NCBI GenBank assembly: GCA_964606385.1
Contig: CAZSFZ010000005.1
Location: forward strand, 1-64,000
Length of the DNA: 64,000 nt
From: Aquincolibacterium sp964606385
GTDB taxonomy: Bacteria > Omnitrophota > Omnitrophia > Omnitrophales > Aquincolibacteriaceae
Reading direction: 5' to 3'
The translations under genes were made by a program, and so were the position numbers. The notes under the pieces are model-generated. The model saw only the letters and a list, made by a program, of their open reading frames with translations. It was not told the origin of the DNA and made no database searches. Positions 8,755 to 17,375 of this stretch are shown here, piece after piece. Positions within the stretch are counted from its first letter, which is position 1. Every line of letters begins with the position of its first letter.

Positions 8755-9647
8755 ATGCTGAATGCAAAATCCTAAATCCTAAACTCGAAACCAATCCAAA
8801 ATTCGAAAGTCTTAATGCTCGAAACCGGTTTTGTTTTGGATGTTCGGATTTCGGTGATTCGATTTTGTTTCGGATTTTGAAGTTCGGACTTCGGATTTTA
8901 GGGGTCATGTTGTTTTCCGGTCTGGTGTTGTCATCGCCGGTTTGGGCGTCGTCGTCTGATTCCACGAAGGTTTTTCAGGATGCCAACACAAGTTATCGGA
9001 CCGGGGACTACAAGAAAGCGGCGGAACTTTATGAATCCCTGATCGAGCAGGATCCGAAGACGGCTGCTTTTTATTATGATCTCGGGAACGCTTACGTGCG
9101 GCTTGGAAAGTTCAGCCGGGCGATCCTGAATTATGAAAAGGCCCTGCGTCTGGATCCCCGGAACGCGGATGTCCGGGCGAATCTGCGTTATACTCGCGGG
9201 CTTTTGGAGTACCGCGTTGAAGATAACCGGAACTGGTATTTGAAGGCTACGGAAAACGTTCTGAAATACGCGACGGAGCGGGAGGTCTATACCGTGGTCC
9301 TGGCGATCCTATTCGTTTTTCTGGCCGGCGGGATCCTTTATTTCTTCAGCGGGCGCGGGGTGTTCTGGAATCCCTGGCAGCGGTTCGTCTTTATTCTTTT
9401 GATCTTGGCGGCCCTCGTGGCTTTCGGCAAACAGGTACAGAGCAATATGATCCGGGATGCGATCGTGATGCAAAAGGAATGCGAGGCCCGTTACGGCCCT
9501 TCCGAACACGACCAGGTCGCCTTCAAGATGGGCGAAGGCATCAAAGTGTTTGTGATGGATCGGCGCGAAGACTGGAGCCGGGTGCTCTTGACGAACGGAG
9601 AAAGCGGTTGGGTGAAGGATGCCGACATCGCCGAGGTGAAGGTATGA
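8751..9647 (+). CDS. BatE-like TPR protein with two TM segments and a C-terminal SH3-like domain
   Basis: The core is a signal-like hydrophobic segment ending PVWAS, then two TPR units (starting FQDANTSYRTGDYKKAAEL), two transmembrane helices around residues 182-225, and a bacterial SH3-like domain ending NGESGWVKDADIAEV. This matches BatE/BatC-type proteins of the Bat complex. Start choice is uncertain. ATG 8751 overlaps the batD stop and has an AGGTGAG site, but the first ~52 codons are made of a dispersed palindromic repeat (8757-8906). ATG 8907 directly precedes the signal-peptide core but has a badly spaced ribosome-binding site. I suspect the repeat inserted between the original start and the signal sequence and stayed in frame. 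Confidence 0.82.
   Translation: MNAECKILNPKLETNPKFESLNARNRFCFGCSDFGDSILFRILKFGLRILGVMLFSGLVLSSPVWASSSDSTKVFQDANTSYRTGDYKKAAELYESLIEQDPKTAAFYYDLGNAYVRLGKFSRAILNYEKALRLDPRNADVRANLRYTRGLLEYRVEDNRNWYLKATENVLKYATEREVYTVVLAILFVFLAGGILYFFSGRGVFWNPWQRFVFILLILAALVAFGKQVQSNMIRDAIVMQKECEARYGPSEHDQVAFKMGEGIKVFVMDRREDWSRVLLTNGESGWVKDADIAEVKV
8757..8906. repeat. Dispersed imperfect palindrome, family A, copy 1
   Basis: Left arm rich in CCTAAA/TCGAAA words, right arm rich in TTCGGATTT/TTTAGG words; the arms are imperfect inverted copies. The same words in the same order recur at 62880-63013. It is compositionally distinct from the flanking coding sequence and encodes the odd N-terminus of the batE-like protein. 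Confidence 0.75.
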
Positions 9648-10825
9648 AAAAACAACCGGACGCGCGGGGCCATTTCGGACCCTACGGTGGACGCTATGTT
9701 CCCGAAACACTCGTCAAGGCCTGTGAGGAACTGACGGCGGCCTACCGAACGATCAAACGGGACAAGAAGTTTCGCAAAGAACTTAACGGGTATCTCGCGA
9801 CTTACGCCGGCCGGCCGACGCCGCTTTATGAAGCCAGGCGTCTTTCCGCGCATTATGGCCGAGGAAGGATCTTTCTCAAGCGCGAGGATTTGCTCCATAC
9901 CGGCGCTCATAAGATCAGCAATACGCTCGCGCAGGGTCTATTGGCAAAACGCCTCGGAAAAACGCGGATCGTCGCGGAAACAGGGGCTGGACAGCATGGC
10001 GTGGCTTCCGCGACCGCGGCCTGTGTGTTCGGGCTCAAATGCGTGGTCTATATGGGAGCGGTGGATATCGAGCGCCAGGCGCTGAATGTTTACAAGATGA
10101 AATTGCTCGGAGCCGAAGTGCGGCCCGTGCATTCGGGTTCCAAGACGCTCAAGGATGCGACGAACGAGGCGATTCGGGATTGGGTCACGAACGTTGAGGA
10201 CACGCATTATCTTATCGGTTCCGTGGTGGGACCGCACCCATATCCCGAAATGGTCCGTGATTTTCAGGCCGTGATCGGGAAAGAAACGCGTTCGCAGGTC
10301 CTGAAAGCTGCAGGGAAGCTCCCCGCGTATTTGATGGCGTGTGTCGGCGGCGGAAGTAATTCCATCGGGTTTTTTTCAGCGTTTTTAAAGGACCGGGGAG
10401 TGCGCATCATCGGGATCGAAGCAGCAGGGGAAGGCGTGAATACCGCGCACCACGCGGCGTCAATCACGAAAGGCCGTCTGGGGATCCTGCACGGCATGAA
10501 AAGTTACCTGCTCCAGGACAGGAACGGGCAGGTCCAGCTTGCGCATTCGATCTCGGCGGGCCTCGACTACCCTTCTGTGGGGCCCGAGCATTCCTTCCTC
10601 AAAGATTCCGGGCGCGCGGCCTACCAGGCGGTGACGGATAAGGACGCCCTGAAAGGTTTTGACCTTTTGACCAAGCTGGAAGGGATCATGCCGGCGCTTG
10701 AGCCCGCGCACGCTTTGGGTTACTTGCCGAAGCTGATGCCCGGGACGAAGCGCTCGGACATCGTGATCGTCTGCCTTTCCGGCCGCGGCGATAAGGATAT
10801 TCATACAGTACAGCAACATCTTTGA
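9644..10825 (+). CDS. trpB: Tryptophan synthase beta chain
   Basis: Condenses indole with L-serine to make tryptophan, using pyridoxal phosphate. The 393-residue protein has the PLP lysine at position 90 in HTGAHKISN (most TrpB have KINN), the catalytic glutamate 112 in ETGAGQHG, and the phosphate-binding loop GGGSNS. It begins with the typical HFGPYGGRYVPETL. I chose ATG 9644, which overlaps the upstream stop (ATGA); longer versions run into the previous gene. trpA follows after a 97-base spacer that contains a palindromic repeat. The remaining trp genes are not in the window. Confidence 0.97.
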   Translation: MKKQPDARGHFGPYGGRYVPETLVKACEELTAAYRTIKRDKKFRKELNGYLATYAGRPTPLYEARRLSAHYGRGRIFLKREDLLHTGAHKISNTLAQGLLAKRLGKTRIVAETGAGQHGVASATAACVFGLKCVVYMGAVDIERQALNVYKMKLLGAEVRPVHSGSKTLKDATNEAIRDWVTNVEDTHYLIGSVVGPHPYPEMVRDFQAVIGKETRSQVLKAAGKLPAYLMACVGGGSNSIGFFSAFLKDRGVRIIGIEAAGEGVNTAHHAASITKGRLGILHGMKSYLLQDRNGQVQLAHSISAGLDYPSVGPEHSFLKDSGRAAYQAVTDKDALKGFDLLTKLEGIMPALEPAHALGYLPKLMPGTKRSDIVIVCLSGRGDKDIHTVQQHL

Positions 10826-10835
10826 GAATAAAGAC

Positions 10836-10912
10836 ACAAGATCCAAGAGCTCCAATAACCAAACTGCAAAGAAACCGTTTGGTAATTGTTTCTTGGTGAT
10901 TGCAAGTTGAAT
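10836..10912. repeat. Dispersed palindromic repeat between trpB and trpA (family C)
   Basis: CAATAACCAAAC at 10853-10864 pairs with GTTTGGTAATTG at 10877-10888 (one mismatch), and the TTGGTGATTG just downstream can also pair with the left arm. It fills the spacer that interrupts an otherwise tightly packed operon and leaves trpA 98 bases from the trpB stop. Confidence 0.6.
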
Positions 10913-10922
10913 AGACAAGGCT

Positions 10923-11711
10923 ATGAAAAATTTATTAACGCTTAAAACTAAAGAAGTTCGGAAGGAACGCAAAAAAATATTTTGCGTTTTCTTGACTTTC
11001 GGTTATCCCAGCATTGCCGCGACGGAACGACTGATCTTTTCCGCCGAAAAGGCGGGTGTCGATATCCTGGAGCTTGGATTTCCGTTTTCCGATCCGCTTG
11101 CGGATGGACCGACGATCCAGTACTCGTCGGAGCAGGCGCTGAAGCAACACGTTTCGATTGCGCAAGCGTTCCAGTTGGTCAAGAAATTGCGCTCGAAAGG
11201 TTGCAGGATCCCGATCGTGTTCTTCGGTTATCTCAATCCGATCTGCGCTTATGGTGAAAAGGATTTTGTTTATGACGCGCGGGAAGCTGGGCTGGATGGG
11301 CTTATTGTGCCGGATCTTCCGCCTGAAGAAGAGGCTGCGTTCCACAAAGAATGCTGCAAAAGAAAACTGCATTTTGTGAATCTCGTGGCGCCCACGACGG
11401 CGGATAAACGGGCACGGATGCTTGTGAATAAGTCCCAAGGGTTCGTGTATTATGTTTCGCTTCGGGGCGTGACGGGGGCAAGGAAAGCGTTGCCGGCGGA
11501 CCTCAAGCCGCACCTTCAAAAGCTTAAAAGAATGACGAAGAAGCCGGTGCTGGCGGGGTTTGGCGTTTCGACGCCCGAGCAAGCTGCGGCGATTTCGAAA
11601 ATAAGCGATGGAGTGATCGTGGGAAGTGCCGTGATCAATCATCTAAAAAAAGGAATTCCCGCGGCAGAACGTTTTATCGAAAAGATGTCCCGGGCCGTAC
11701 ACGGCGCATGA
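10923..11711 (+). CDS. trpA: Tryptophan synthase alpha chain
   Basis: Cleaves indole-3-glycerol phosphate to indole and glyceraldehyde-3-phosphate, passing indole to TrpB. The 262-residue TIM barrel has both catalytic residues: Glu 50 in DILELGFPFSDP and Asp 61 in ADGPT. It also has the C-terminal phosphate-binding GFGVSTPEQ and VGSAV segments. The order trpB-trpA is conventional. Its last four bases overlap the ruvX start, suggesting coupled translation. Confidence 0.97.
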   Translation: MKNLLTLKTKEVRKERKKIFCVFLTFGYPSIAATERLIFSAEKAGVDILELGFPFSDPLADGPTIQYSSEQALKQHVSIAQAFQLVKKLRSKGCRIPIVFFGYLNPICAYGEKDFVYDAREAGLDGLIVPDLPPEEEAAFHKECCKRKLHFVNLVAPTTADKRARMLVNKSQGFVYYVSLRGVTGARKALPADLKPHLQKLKRMTKKPVLAGFGVSTPEQAAAISKISDGVIVGSAVINHLKKGIPAAERFIEKMSRAVHGA

Positions 11712-12133
11712 GCGTTTCGCTGCTGGGGCTGGATCTCGGGGAAAAAAGGATCGGGGTCGCGTTTGTGGCGGCAGGAACGACGATTGCGTTCCCGCTCAAG
11801 ACGGTTGAGGTGAAGGGGCGGGAGCAGGTCCTGGCTGAGATCCAGAAGTTGATCCAGGAACGCAAGGCTGAGAAGGTCGTGGTTGGGCTTCCGGTAACGC
11901 TCAAAGGCGAGATGGGGATCGCCGCCAAGAAGCGTGTTCAGGAGGTCGAATGGTATCAATCGCGGCTTCCGGTGCCGGTCGTGATGTGGGATGAGAGATT
12001 ATCCTCGAAAGAAGTTGAACGGGTCTTGATCGACGCGGATGTGCGGCGAGACAAACGCAGGGAAGTGATCGATCAGTTGGCCGCGCAGCGGATCTTGCAG
12101 AACTATCTGGATTGCACTTCTTCAAAAACATAA
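11708..12133 (+). CDS. ruvX: Putative pre-16S rRNA nuclease / Holliday junction resolvase-like protein (YqgF/RuvX)
   Basis: 141 residues, the usual length. RNase H-like fold with the first acidic residue in GLDLGEKRIGVA, the second in the strand VVVGLP, WDERLSS (the conserved D/E-x-R-x-S/T motif), and a C-terminal acidic helix containing DQLAAQRILQNYL. In bacteria YqgF matures the 5' end of 16S rRNA; the resolvase role was the older assignment. It overlaps trpA by four bases. Confidence 0.9.
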   Translation: MSVSLLGLDLGEKRIGVAFVAAGTTIAFPLKTVEVKGREQVLAEIQKLIQERKAEKVVVGLPVTLKGEMGIAAKKRVQEVEWYQSRLPVPVVMWDERLSSKEVERVLIDADVRRDKRREVIDQLAAQRILQNYLDCTSSKT

Positions 12134-12142
12134 AAGGAATTT

Positions 12143-13432
12143 ATGGCCTATCAACTGACGACGCTGGAAAACGGTTTGAGAGTCCTGACAGTCCCGATGA
12201 AAAACCGGGAGTCGGCGGCGGTGGCGATCTGGGTGAAGGCCGGCGGCCGTTATGAACCCAAGAAGATCTCCGGGATCTCGCATTTCCTGGAGCATATGAT
12301 GTTCAAGGGGACGCCGACCCGGAACACGCGCCAGATCAAGGAAGCGATCGAGGGGGTCGGCGGCGTGTTGAACGCCTTCACGGCGGAGGAGATGACCTGC
12401 TACTTCGCGAAACTTCTCAAACAGTATTACCCGCGCGCGCTTGAGGTTCTCTCCGATATGGTCCTTCACTCGGCCATTCCGGCGGATGAATTGGCCAAAG
12501 AGCGGACCGTGATCCTCGAAGAGATCAAGATGTACCGGGACGTGCCGTCCCATCATGTGCATGACTTGATGGGGGAGCTTTTGTGGCCGGACCAGGCGCT
12601 GGGCCGGACCTTGGCCGGAACTCCCGAAACGGTTTCCCGGATGACGCGGGGAGATCTCCGCCAATACATGAAAGATTATTATCACAACAGCAATATCATC
12701 GTTGCGGTTTCCGGGGATGTCGATCACGACGAGGTGCTCGCGCGTGTGGTGGAGCTTTACAAGACCCGCAAGCCCGAGAAACCCTCCGTTTTTGTGCCCG
12801 CAAAAAGCGTCCAGACCAAACCCCGGACCCATTATCTTGAGAAAGCGACCGAGCAGACGCATCTTGTGATCGGGCTTCACGGCTTGCCGCGGATGCATCC
12901 GGACCGGTACAAGCTGGGGCTTCTCCATGTGATGCTCGGGGCGAACATGTCGAGCCGTCTTTTCGAGGAAGTCCGCGAAAAGCGGGGGCTTGCCTACGAG
13001 ATCAAGTCCAGCATTTCGGGTTATCAGGACGCCGGGTCTTTTCTGGTGTCGGCCGGCGTGGAAACAAAGAAAACCGTGCGGGCGGTCGGCGTCATCATGA
13101 AAGAACTCTCGAAGATCCGGAAAAGTTTTGTGAAGCCGGGCGAACTCCGCCGCGCGAAAGATTATTTCATGAGTCAGGTGTCACTAGGGGTCGAGGACAC
13201 GCTGGATCATTTGTTGTGGGCGGGGGAAAAGGCGCTTTGCTCCGGGGAATTGCCGGATAAGGCCAAGATCCGCCAGGAGATCGAGTCCACCACGTTTGAA
13301 GATATTCAACGGATCGCGCAGGGCATTTTCCGGACCGCGAGTTTGAACCTGTCGCTTATCGGGCCCGTGCCTGAAAAGATGCAGCGTGAGATCACCCGAA
13401 ATCTTGTCATTGAAGGAGCCAAAACACCGTGA
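12143..13432 (+). CDS. M16 family zinc metallopeptidase (processing-peptidase-like)
   Basis: The 429-residue protein carries the inverted zinc motif HFLEH at residues 47-51 and the distal glutamate in ILEEIKMYRD (E126/E127), so the active site is intact. The second half has the family's R-x-x-x-x-Y region around the segment REKRGLAYEI. The length fits single-module M16B enzymes such as the YmxG/PqqL-related bacterial peptidases. No signal peptide is present, so it is likely cytoplasmic. Substrate unknown. It overlaps rpe at GTGA. Confidence 0.92.
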   Translation: MAYQLTTLENGLRVLTVPMKNRESAAVAIWVKAGGRYEPKKISGISHFLEHMMFKGTPTRNTRQIKEAIEGVGGVLNAFTAEEMTCYFAKLLKQYYPRALEVLSDMVLHSAIPADELAKERTVILEEIKMYRDVPSHHVHDLMGELLWPDQALGRTLAGTPETVSRMTRGDLRQYMKDYYHNSNIIVAVSGDVDHDEVLARVVELYKTRKPEKPSVFVPAKSVQTKPRTHYLEKATEQTHLVIGLHGLPRMHPDRYKLGLLHVMLGANMSSRLFEEVREKRGLAYEIKSSISGYQDAGSFLVSAGVETKKTVRAVGVIMKELSKIRKSFVKPGELRRAKDYFMSQVSLGVEDTLDHLLWAGEKALCSGELPDKAKIRQEIESTTFEDIQRIAQGIFRTASLNLSLIGPVPEKMQREITRNLVIEGAKTP

Positions 13433-14079
13433 AAAAGATCATGATCGCGCCAAGTTTGCTTTCCGCGGATTTCAGCCGCCTGGCCGAGGAAGTCCGCGAT
13501 GTGGAAAAGGCCGGGTGTGATGTGCTCCATATCGATGTGATGGACGGAAATTTTGTCCCCAACCTGACGATCGGGCCGCTTGTGGTCAGCGCGATCCGCA
13601 GGGTCACTCCGATGCCGCTCGATGTCCATCTGATGATCGACCGGCCTTCGCGCTACGTGTCGGAGTTCCGGAAGGCGGGAGCCGACTGGATCACGGTCCA
13701 TGTGGAAGCGGAAAAAGACGTGAAGGGGGTGCTCAAGATGATCCGGGACGAAGGGGCCAAGGCCGGGATCTCGCTTCGGCCGGGGACCGCCGTTGAAACG
13801 CTCTTTCCTTACCTGCCGGAGCTGGACCTGGTGCTTGTGATGTCGGTGGAGCCCGGGTTTGGCGGGCAATCGTTCATGCCGGAGATGATGGACAAGATCA
13901 AGGTCCTGCGCCCGAAATTCAACGGCCTTATTTCCGTCGACGGAGGCATCGGTGCCGGGAATGCCATTCAGGCGCTTGAGGCCGGTGCCGACGTACTTGT
14001 GGCGGGAAGCGCCATTTTCGGGAAGGCGGACCGCGCCAAAGCCATCCGGGAATTCCGCGAGATCTGCAAGAAATTCTGA
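13429..14079 (+). CDS. rpe: Ribulose-phosphate 3-epimerase
   Basis: Interconverts ribulose-5-phosphate and xylulose-5-phosphate in the pentose phosphate pathway. The 216-residue TIM barrel has the N-terminal APSLLSADF, the metal-binding HIDVMDGNFVPN and DVHLMI, the loop MSVEPGFGGQ, and VDGGI/AGSAIFG near the C-terminus, all standard. The start is GTG 13429, overlapping the previous stop with a GGAG about ten bases upstream; ATG 13441 is the alternative. One base overlaps lepA. Confidence 0.96.
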   Translation: MKKIMIAPSLLSADFSRLAEEVRDVEKAGCDVLHIDVMDGNFVPNLTIGPLVVSAIRRVTPMPLDVHLMIDRPSRYVSEFRKAGADWITVHVEAEKDVKGVLKMIRDEGAKAGISLRPGTAVETLFPYLPELDLVLVMSVEPGFGGQSFMPEMMDKIKVLRPKFNGLISVDGGIGAGNAIQALEAGADVLVAGSAIFGKADRAKAIREFREICKKF

Positions 14080-15860
14080 TGAACCCCTCCAAGATCCGTA
14101 ATTTTTCCATCATCGCGCATATTGACCACGGCAAATCCACGCTTGCCGATCGCCTGCTTTTAGATACGGGCGCTATTACCAAACGCGAATTCCGCGAACA
14201 GATCCTGGATGATATGGAGCTGGAGCGGGAGCGGGGGATTACGATCAAGGCGCGGGCGGTGCGTATTCATTACAAGGGGCACTGGCTTAACCTGATCGAC
14301 ACGCCGGGGCATATCGATTTCACTTATGAAGTTTCCAAAAGCCTCGCGGCCTGCGAGGGTGTCCTCCTTCTTGTGGACGCCGGGCAGGGGATCCAGGCGC
14401 AAACCGTGACGAACTTATATCTGGCCATGGAGCGCAATCTCAAGATCGTCCCGATCGTGACGAAGATCGATCTTCCGACCGCGGAACCGGAACGGGTCAA
14501 AAAAGAGATCGTGGACTTTCTGGGTGTGGATGAAAAAGAGATCATTTTTTCGAGCGCGAAGACCGGCGAAGGCACCGAGGAGATCCTGAAAGCCATTATC
14601 GACAAGATCCCGCCGCCGCAGGGAGACATCAACAAGCCTTTACGGGCACTCATTTTTGATTCCAAGTTCGACAGTTATCAGGGAGTCGTGGCGTATTTCC
14701 GCATTATTGATGGAAAGCTCCGGACGCACGATCAGGTCCTCATGATGCAGACCGGGCACCAGCACGAAGTCGATCAGATCGGTATTTTTAATCCGAACCA
14801 GGAGGCGGTCGACGAGCTTGGGGCCGGTGCGGTCGGGTACGTGAACGCCAATATCAAGGACATCGCGGATGTGAAGATCGGGGACACGATGACTCTGGCA
14901 CAGAGCCCGGCCACGGAGCCGCTACCGGGTTATCAGGATGTGAAGCCCATGGTTTTTTGCGGGCTTTATCCGATCCAGGCGAATGATTTTGCGCTTCTTC
15001 GGGATGCGCTCGCGAAGCTGCGGCTGAATGACTCTTCGTTCGTTTATGAACCGGAGTCTTCGGCCTCGCTCGGGCACGGGTACCGCTGCGGCTTTCTCGG
15101 TCTTCTTCACATGGACATCATCAAAGAACGGCTCGAACGCGAATTCAATCTCCAGCTCATTATTACCGCTCCGAACGTGCGTTATAAAGTGCTGACGACC
15201 AAGGGAGACATTCTCGATATCGAAAATCCCACGGAATTGCCCGACGTGCAGAAGATCGAGATCATGGAGGAGCCTTATATCCGTGCGCATGTGATGATCC
15301 CGACGACTGCCCTTGGAGCGATCATGCAGCTTTGCCAGGACCGCCGCGGGACCTACAAAAGTACGGAGTACCTTGACGCGACACGCGCCGTGCTGACCTA
15401 CGAGATCCCATTTTCTGAGGTGGTCATGGATTTTTATGATAAGATTAAGTCGATGACCGCCGGCTACGGATCTTTGAATTACGAATTCATCGGCCACAAG
15501 CCCTCGGACCTGGTCAAAATGGATATCCTGATCAATGGGGAACCGGTGGACGCTCTCGCGATCATCACCTGGAAAGAGAAAGCCTACCCGCGTGGCAAGG
15601 CGCTCGTGGAAAAGCTCAAGGAAGTGATCCCGCGGCAGATGTTCGAGGTTGTGATCCAGGCCGCGATTGGGGCGAAGATCATCGCGCGCGATTCGATCGC
15701 AGCGATCAAAAAGAATGTGACCGCCAAGTGCTATGGCGGCGATATCACGCGTAAGCGCAAGCTTTGGGAAAAACAGAAGGAAGGGAAGAAGCGTATGAAA
15801 AAGATCGGAAAGGTCGATCTCCCTCAAGAAGCCTTCATCAGCATCCTGAAGGTCGAATAA
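14079..15860 (+). CDS. lepA: Elongation factor 4 (LepA) GTPase
   Basis: 593 residues. Ribosome-associated GTPase that acts on stalled or mistranslocated ribosomes. G1 motif AHIDHGKS near residue 15, RERGITI (switch region), DTPGHIDF (G3), TKIDLP (G4), then EF-G-like domains and the LepA-specific C-terminal domain ending with AKCYGGDITRKRKL and KRMKKIG. Length and motif order are normal. It directly precedes lepB, an arrangement seen in many bacteria; the two are one base apart. Confidence 0.98.
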   Translation: MNPSKIRNFSIIAHIDHGKSTLADRLLLDTGAITKREFREQILDDMELERERGITIKARAVRIHYKGHWLNLIDTPGHIDFTYEVSKSLAACEGVLLLVDAGQGIQAQTVTNLYLAMERNLKIVPIVTKIDLPTAEPERVKKEIVDFLGVDEKEIIFSSAKTGEGTEEILKAIIDKIPPPQGDINKPLRALIFDSKFDSYQGVVAYFRIIDGKLRTHDQVLMMQTGHQHEVDQIGIFNPNQEAVDELGAGAVGYVNANIKDIADVKIGDTMTLAQSPATEPLPGYQDVKPMVFCGLYPIQANDFALLRDALAKLRLNDSSFVYEPESSASLGHGYRCGFLGLLHMDIIKERLEREFNLQLIITAPNVRYKVLTTKGDILDIENPTELPDVQKIEIMEEPYIRAHVMIPTTALGAIMQLCQDRRGTYKSTEYLDATRAVLTYEIPFSEVVMDFYDKIKSMTAGYGSLNYEFIGHKPSDLVKMDILINGEPVDALAIITWKEKAYPRGKALVEKLKEVIPRQMFEVVIQAAIGAKIIARDSIAAIKKNVTAKCYGGDITRKRKLWEKQKEGKKRMKKIGKVDLPQEAFISILKVE

Positions 15861-15861
15861 C

Positions 15862-16527
15862 ATGGAGCTGAATCTCTTGCCCTTCATTCAAAAATATCTC
15901 TGGATCGCGCTGCTTGCGGTCGTGCTGGCTTTCATGTACCGGGCCAAGCTTGTTCACGAATGGCGTTTTGCCCGCCGGGAGCCGAAACGCTGGCTTTTCG
16001 AAAAATGGAAGAACTGGGGCGAGCCGCTCCTGATCGCGGCGGTGCTCGCTATTTTTATCCGCACGTTCATTTTCGGGCCCTATAAGATCCCGACGGGTTC
16101 CATGAAGCCGACTTTTATGGAGGAAGACAAGATCTTCGTCGACAAGCTGAGCTACCGTTTTCACGGACCCGAGCGCGGCGATATCATCGTTTTTAAATAT
16201 CCTCTCGACCGCAAAAAGGATTTTGTGAAGCGGCTCGCGGGGCTTCCCGGGGAAACGGTCGAGATCCGCGACGGGGTCCTGATCGTTAACGGAAAACCGA
16301 TGACGGAGCCCCCGTTCTCCCTGAATACCTATTACAACGTGGAGGACTGGAAATACGGAAAATCGGGCGAAGTGATCCGCGTTCCGGACGGGCATTTTTT
16401 CGCCTTGGGGGATAATTCCGCTCATTCGGCGGACAGCCGCCAATGGGGTTTTGTCCCCAAGAAGGATCTTGTAGGGAAGGCCTTCATGATCTGGTGGCCG
16501 CCTCAACGGATCAGGCTTACCAAGTAG
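15862..16527 (+). CDS. lepB: Signal peptidase I
   Basis: Cleaves signal peptides of exported proteins at the membrane surface. 221 residues with two N-terminal hydrophobic segments (about residues 7-25 and 54-71), the catalytic serine 80 in PTGSM, the catalytic lysine 123 in VKRLAGLPGE, and LGDNSAHSADSR near the end. The C-terminus reads PPQRIRLTK. A second, out-of-frame copy encoding PQRIRLT lies just downstream at 16556, suggesting the 3' end has been rearranged. Conceivably it processes the giant exported protein at 27340, but that is speculation. Confidence 0.96.
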   Translation: MELNLLPFIQKYLWIALLAVVLAFMYRAKLVHEWRFARREPKRWLFEKWKNWGEPLLIAAVLAIFIRTFIFGPYKIPTGSMKPTFMEEDKIFVDKLSYRFHGPERGDIIVFKYPLDRKKDFVKRLAGLPGETVEIRDGVLIVNGKPMTEPPFSLNTYYNVEDWKYGKSGEVIRVPDGHFFALGDNSAHSADSRQWGFVPKKDLVGKAFMIWWPPQRIRLTK

Positions 16528-16555
16528 CCGAGCGAGCCTCGCCTCCGGCAGGCTG

Positions 16556-16579
16556 CCCCAGCGTATCCGCCTCACCAGT
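16556..16579 (+). pseudogene. Vestigial duplicate of the lepB C-terminal codons
   Basis: In a frame shifted by one relative to lepB, these bases encode PQRIRLTS, the same peptide as the lepB end (16504-16524), but most codons differ at synonymous positions. It lies 28 bases after the lepB stop. Confidence 0.5.
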
Positions 16580-16651
16580 GATGAAAATCTCGGATTTTGA
16601 TTAAATTTTTCCGCGGGATTTGCCGTAAATTAATCCGCGGAGGAATTTAAA

Positions 16652-17260
16652 ATGCAAACCGAATTATTCGATCTACCGTCACCCAAAACGCTCACGGAAG
16701 AAACGCCTGTTTCAAAACCTTCTTACCTCGAAAAGACCTTCATCACGCTCCGGCTCGATCAGACGATCGGGCTGGCATTTATCCTGCTCGTGGTCTATGT
16801 GCTGACTTTTTCCTGGGGGGTTGAAAAAGGCAAGAAGGCGTCCCAAGAGGGCCAGGTGGTCCGGTCCGTTGTTGCCGAAACGCTTCCCGTGGAATCCGCG
16901 CCGGTGGTGGTCGCTTCCATCGCGAAGGTCGCGGTTGAACCCGCGATAGAGGAATCGGTTCCGAAAGTGGTCCCCATTACGGTACCGGAACTCCCAAAAC
17001 CGGAACCGGCGGCGGTCAAGCCTGAGGGAAAGTTCACGATCCAGCATGTGACCTATGTGACAAAATCCGCGGCCGATCGCGAGATCCAGAAATTGGCTCA
17101 AAAAGGCTACAATGCCTTCGTGATCCCCAGCGGCAAACATCTGCAGGTTTGTATTGCAGGATTCCAGTCGCGCCCGGAAGCGATCCGGCTCCTGAAACAG
17201 CTTCGGGGCCAAGGGCTTGTCTCGGGCGACGCGTATGTCCGCCCCATGGTCCGCGGGTAG
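16652..17260 (+). CDS. Single-pass membrane protein with C-terminal SPOR-like domain
   Basis: 202 residues. A strong ribosome-binding site (GGAGGAAT) precedes the ATG. A cytoplasmic N-terminus of about 47 residues is followed by one transmembrane helix (about 48-66), a Pro/Val/Glu-rich periplasmic linker, and a C-terminal domain beginning FTIQHVTYVTKSAADREIQK. That domain has the beta-alpha-beta pattern of SPOR domains, which bind denuded glycan strands of peptidoglycan at division sites. This implies a septal or cell-wall role. A second protein of the same plan lies at 18198. The family call rests on pattern, not on invariant residues. Confidence 0.7.
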   Translation: MQTELFDLPSPKTLTEETPVSKPSYLEKTFITLRLDQTIGLAFILLVVYVLTFSWGVEKGKKASQEGQVVRSVVAETLPVESAPVVVASIAKVAVEPAIEESVPKVVPITVPELPKPEPAAVKPEGKFTIQHVTYVTKSAADREIQKLAQKGYNAFVIPSGKHLQVCIAGFQSRPEAIRLLKQLRGQGLVSGDAYVRPMVRG

Positions 17261-17304
17261 CCTTTTTTAGATTTTTTCGGCTAGCCATTTGCCGTTCGCC
17301 TCGG

Positions 17305-17310
17305 TATAAT
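17305..17310 (+). promoter_or_regulatory. Putative -10 element for the small basic protein gene
   Basis: TATAAT, a perfect -10, lies 65 bases before the start codon in a spacer of 115 bases. No good -35 is visible at the right distance. Confidence 0.35.
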
Positions 17311-17375
17311 ACGCTCCTCCAACAGCCAACTGTTCGGACTGATCCAATTCAAAAAACAAAGGAGTTTAGTGTCTT

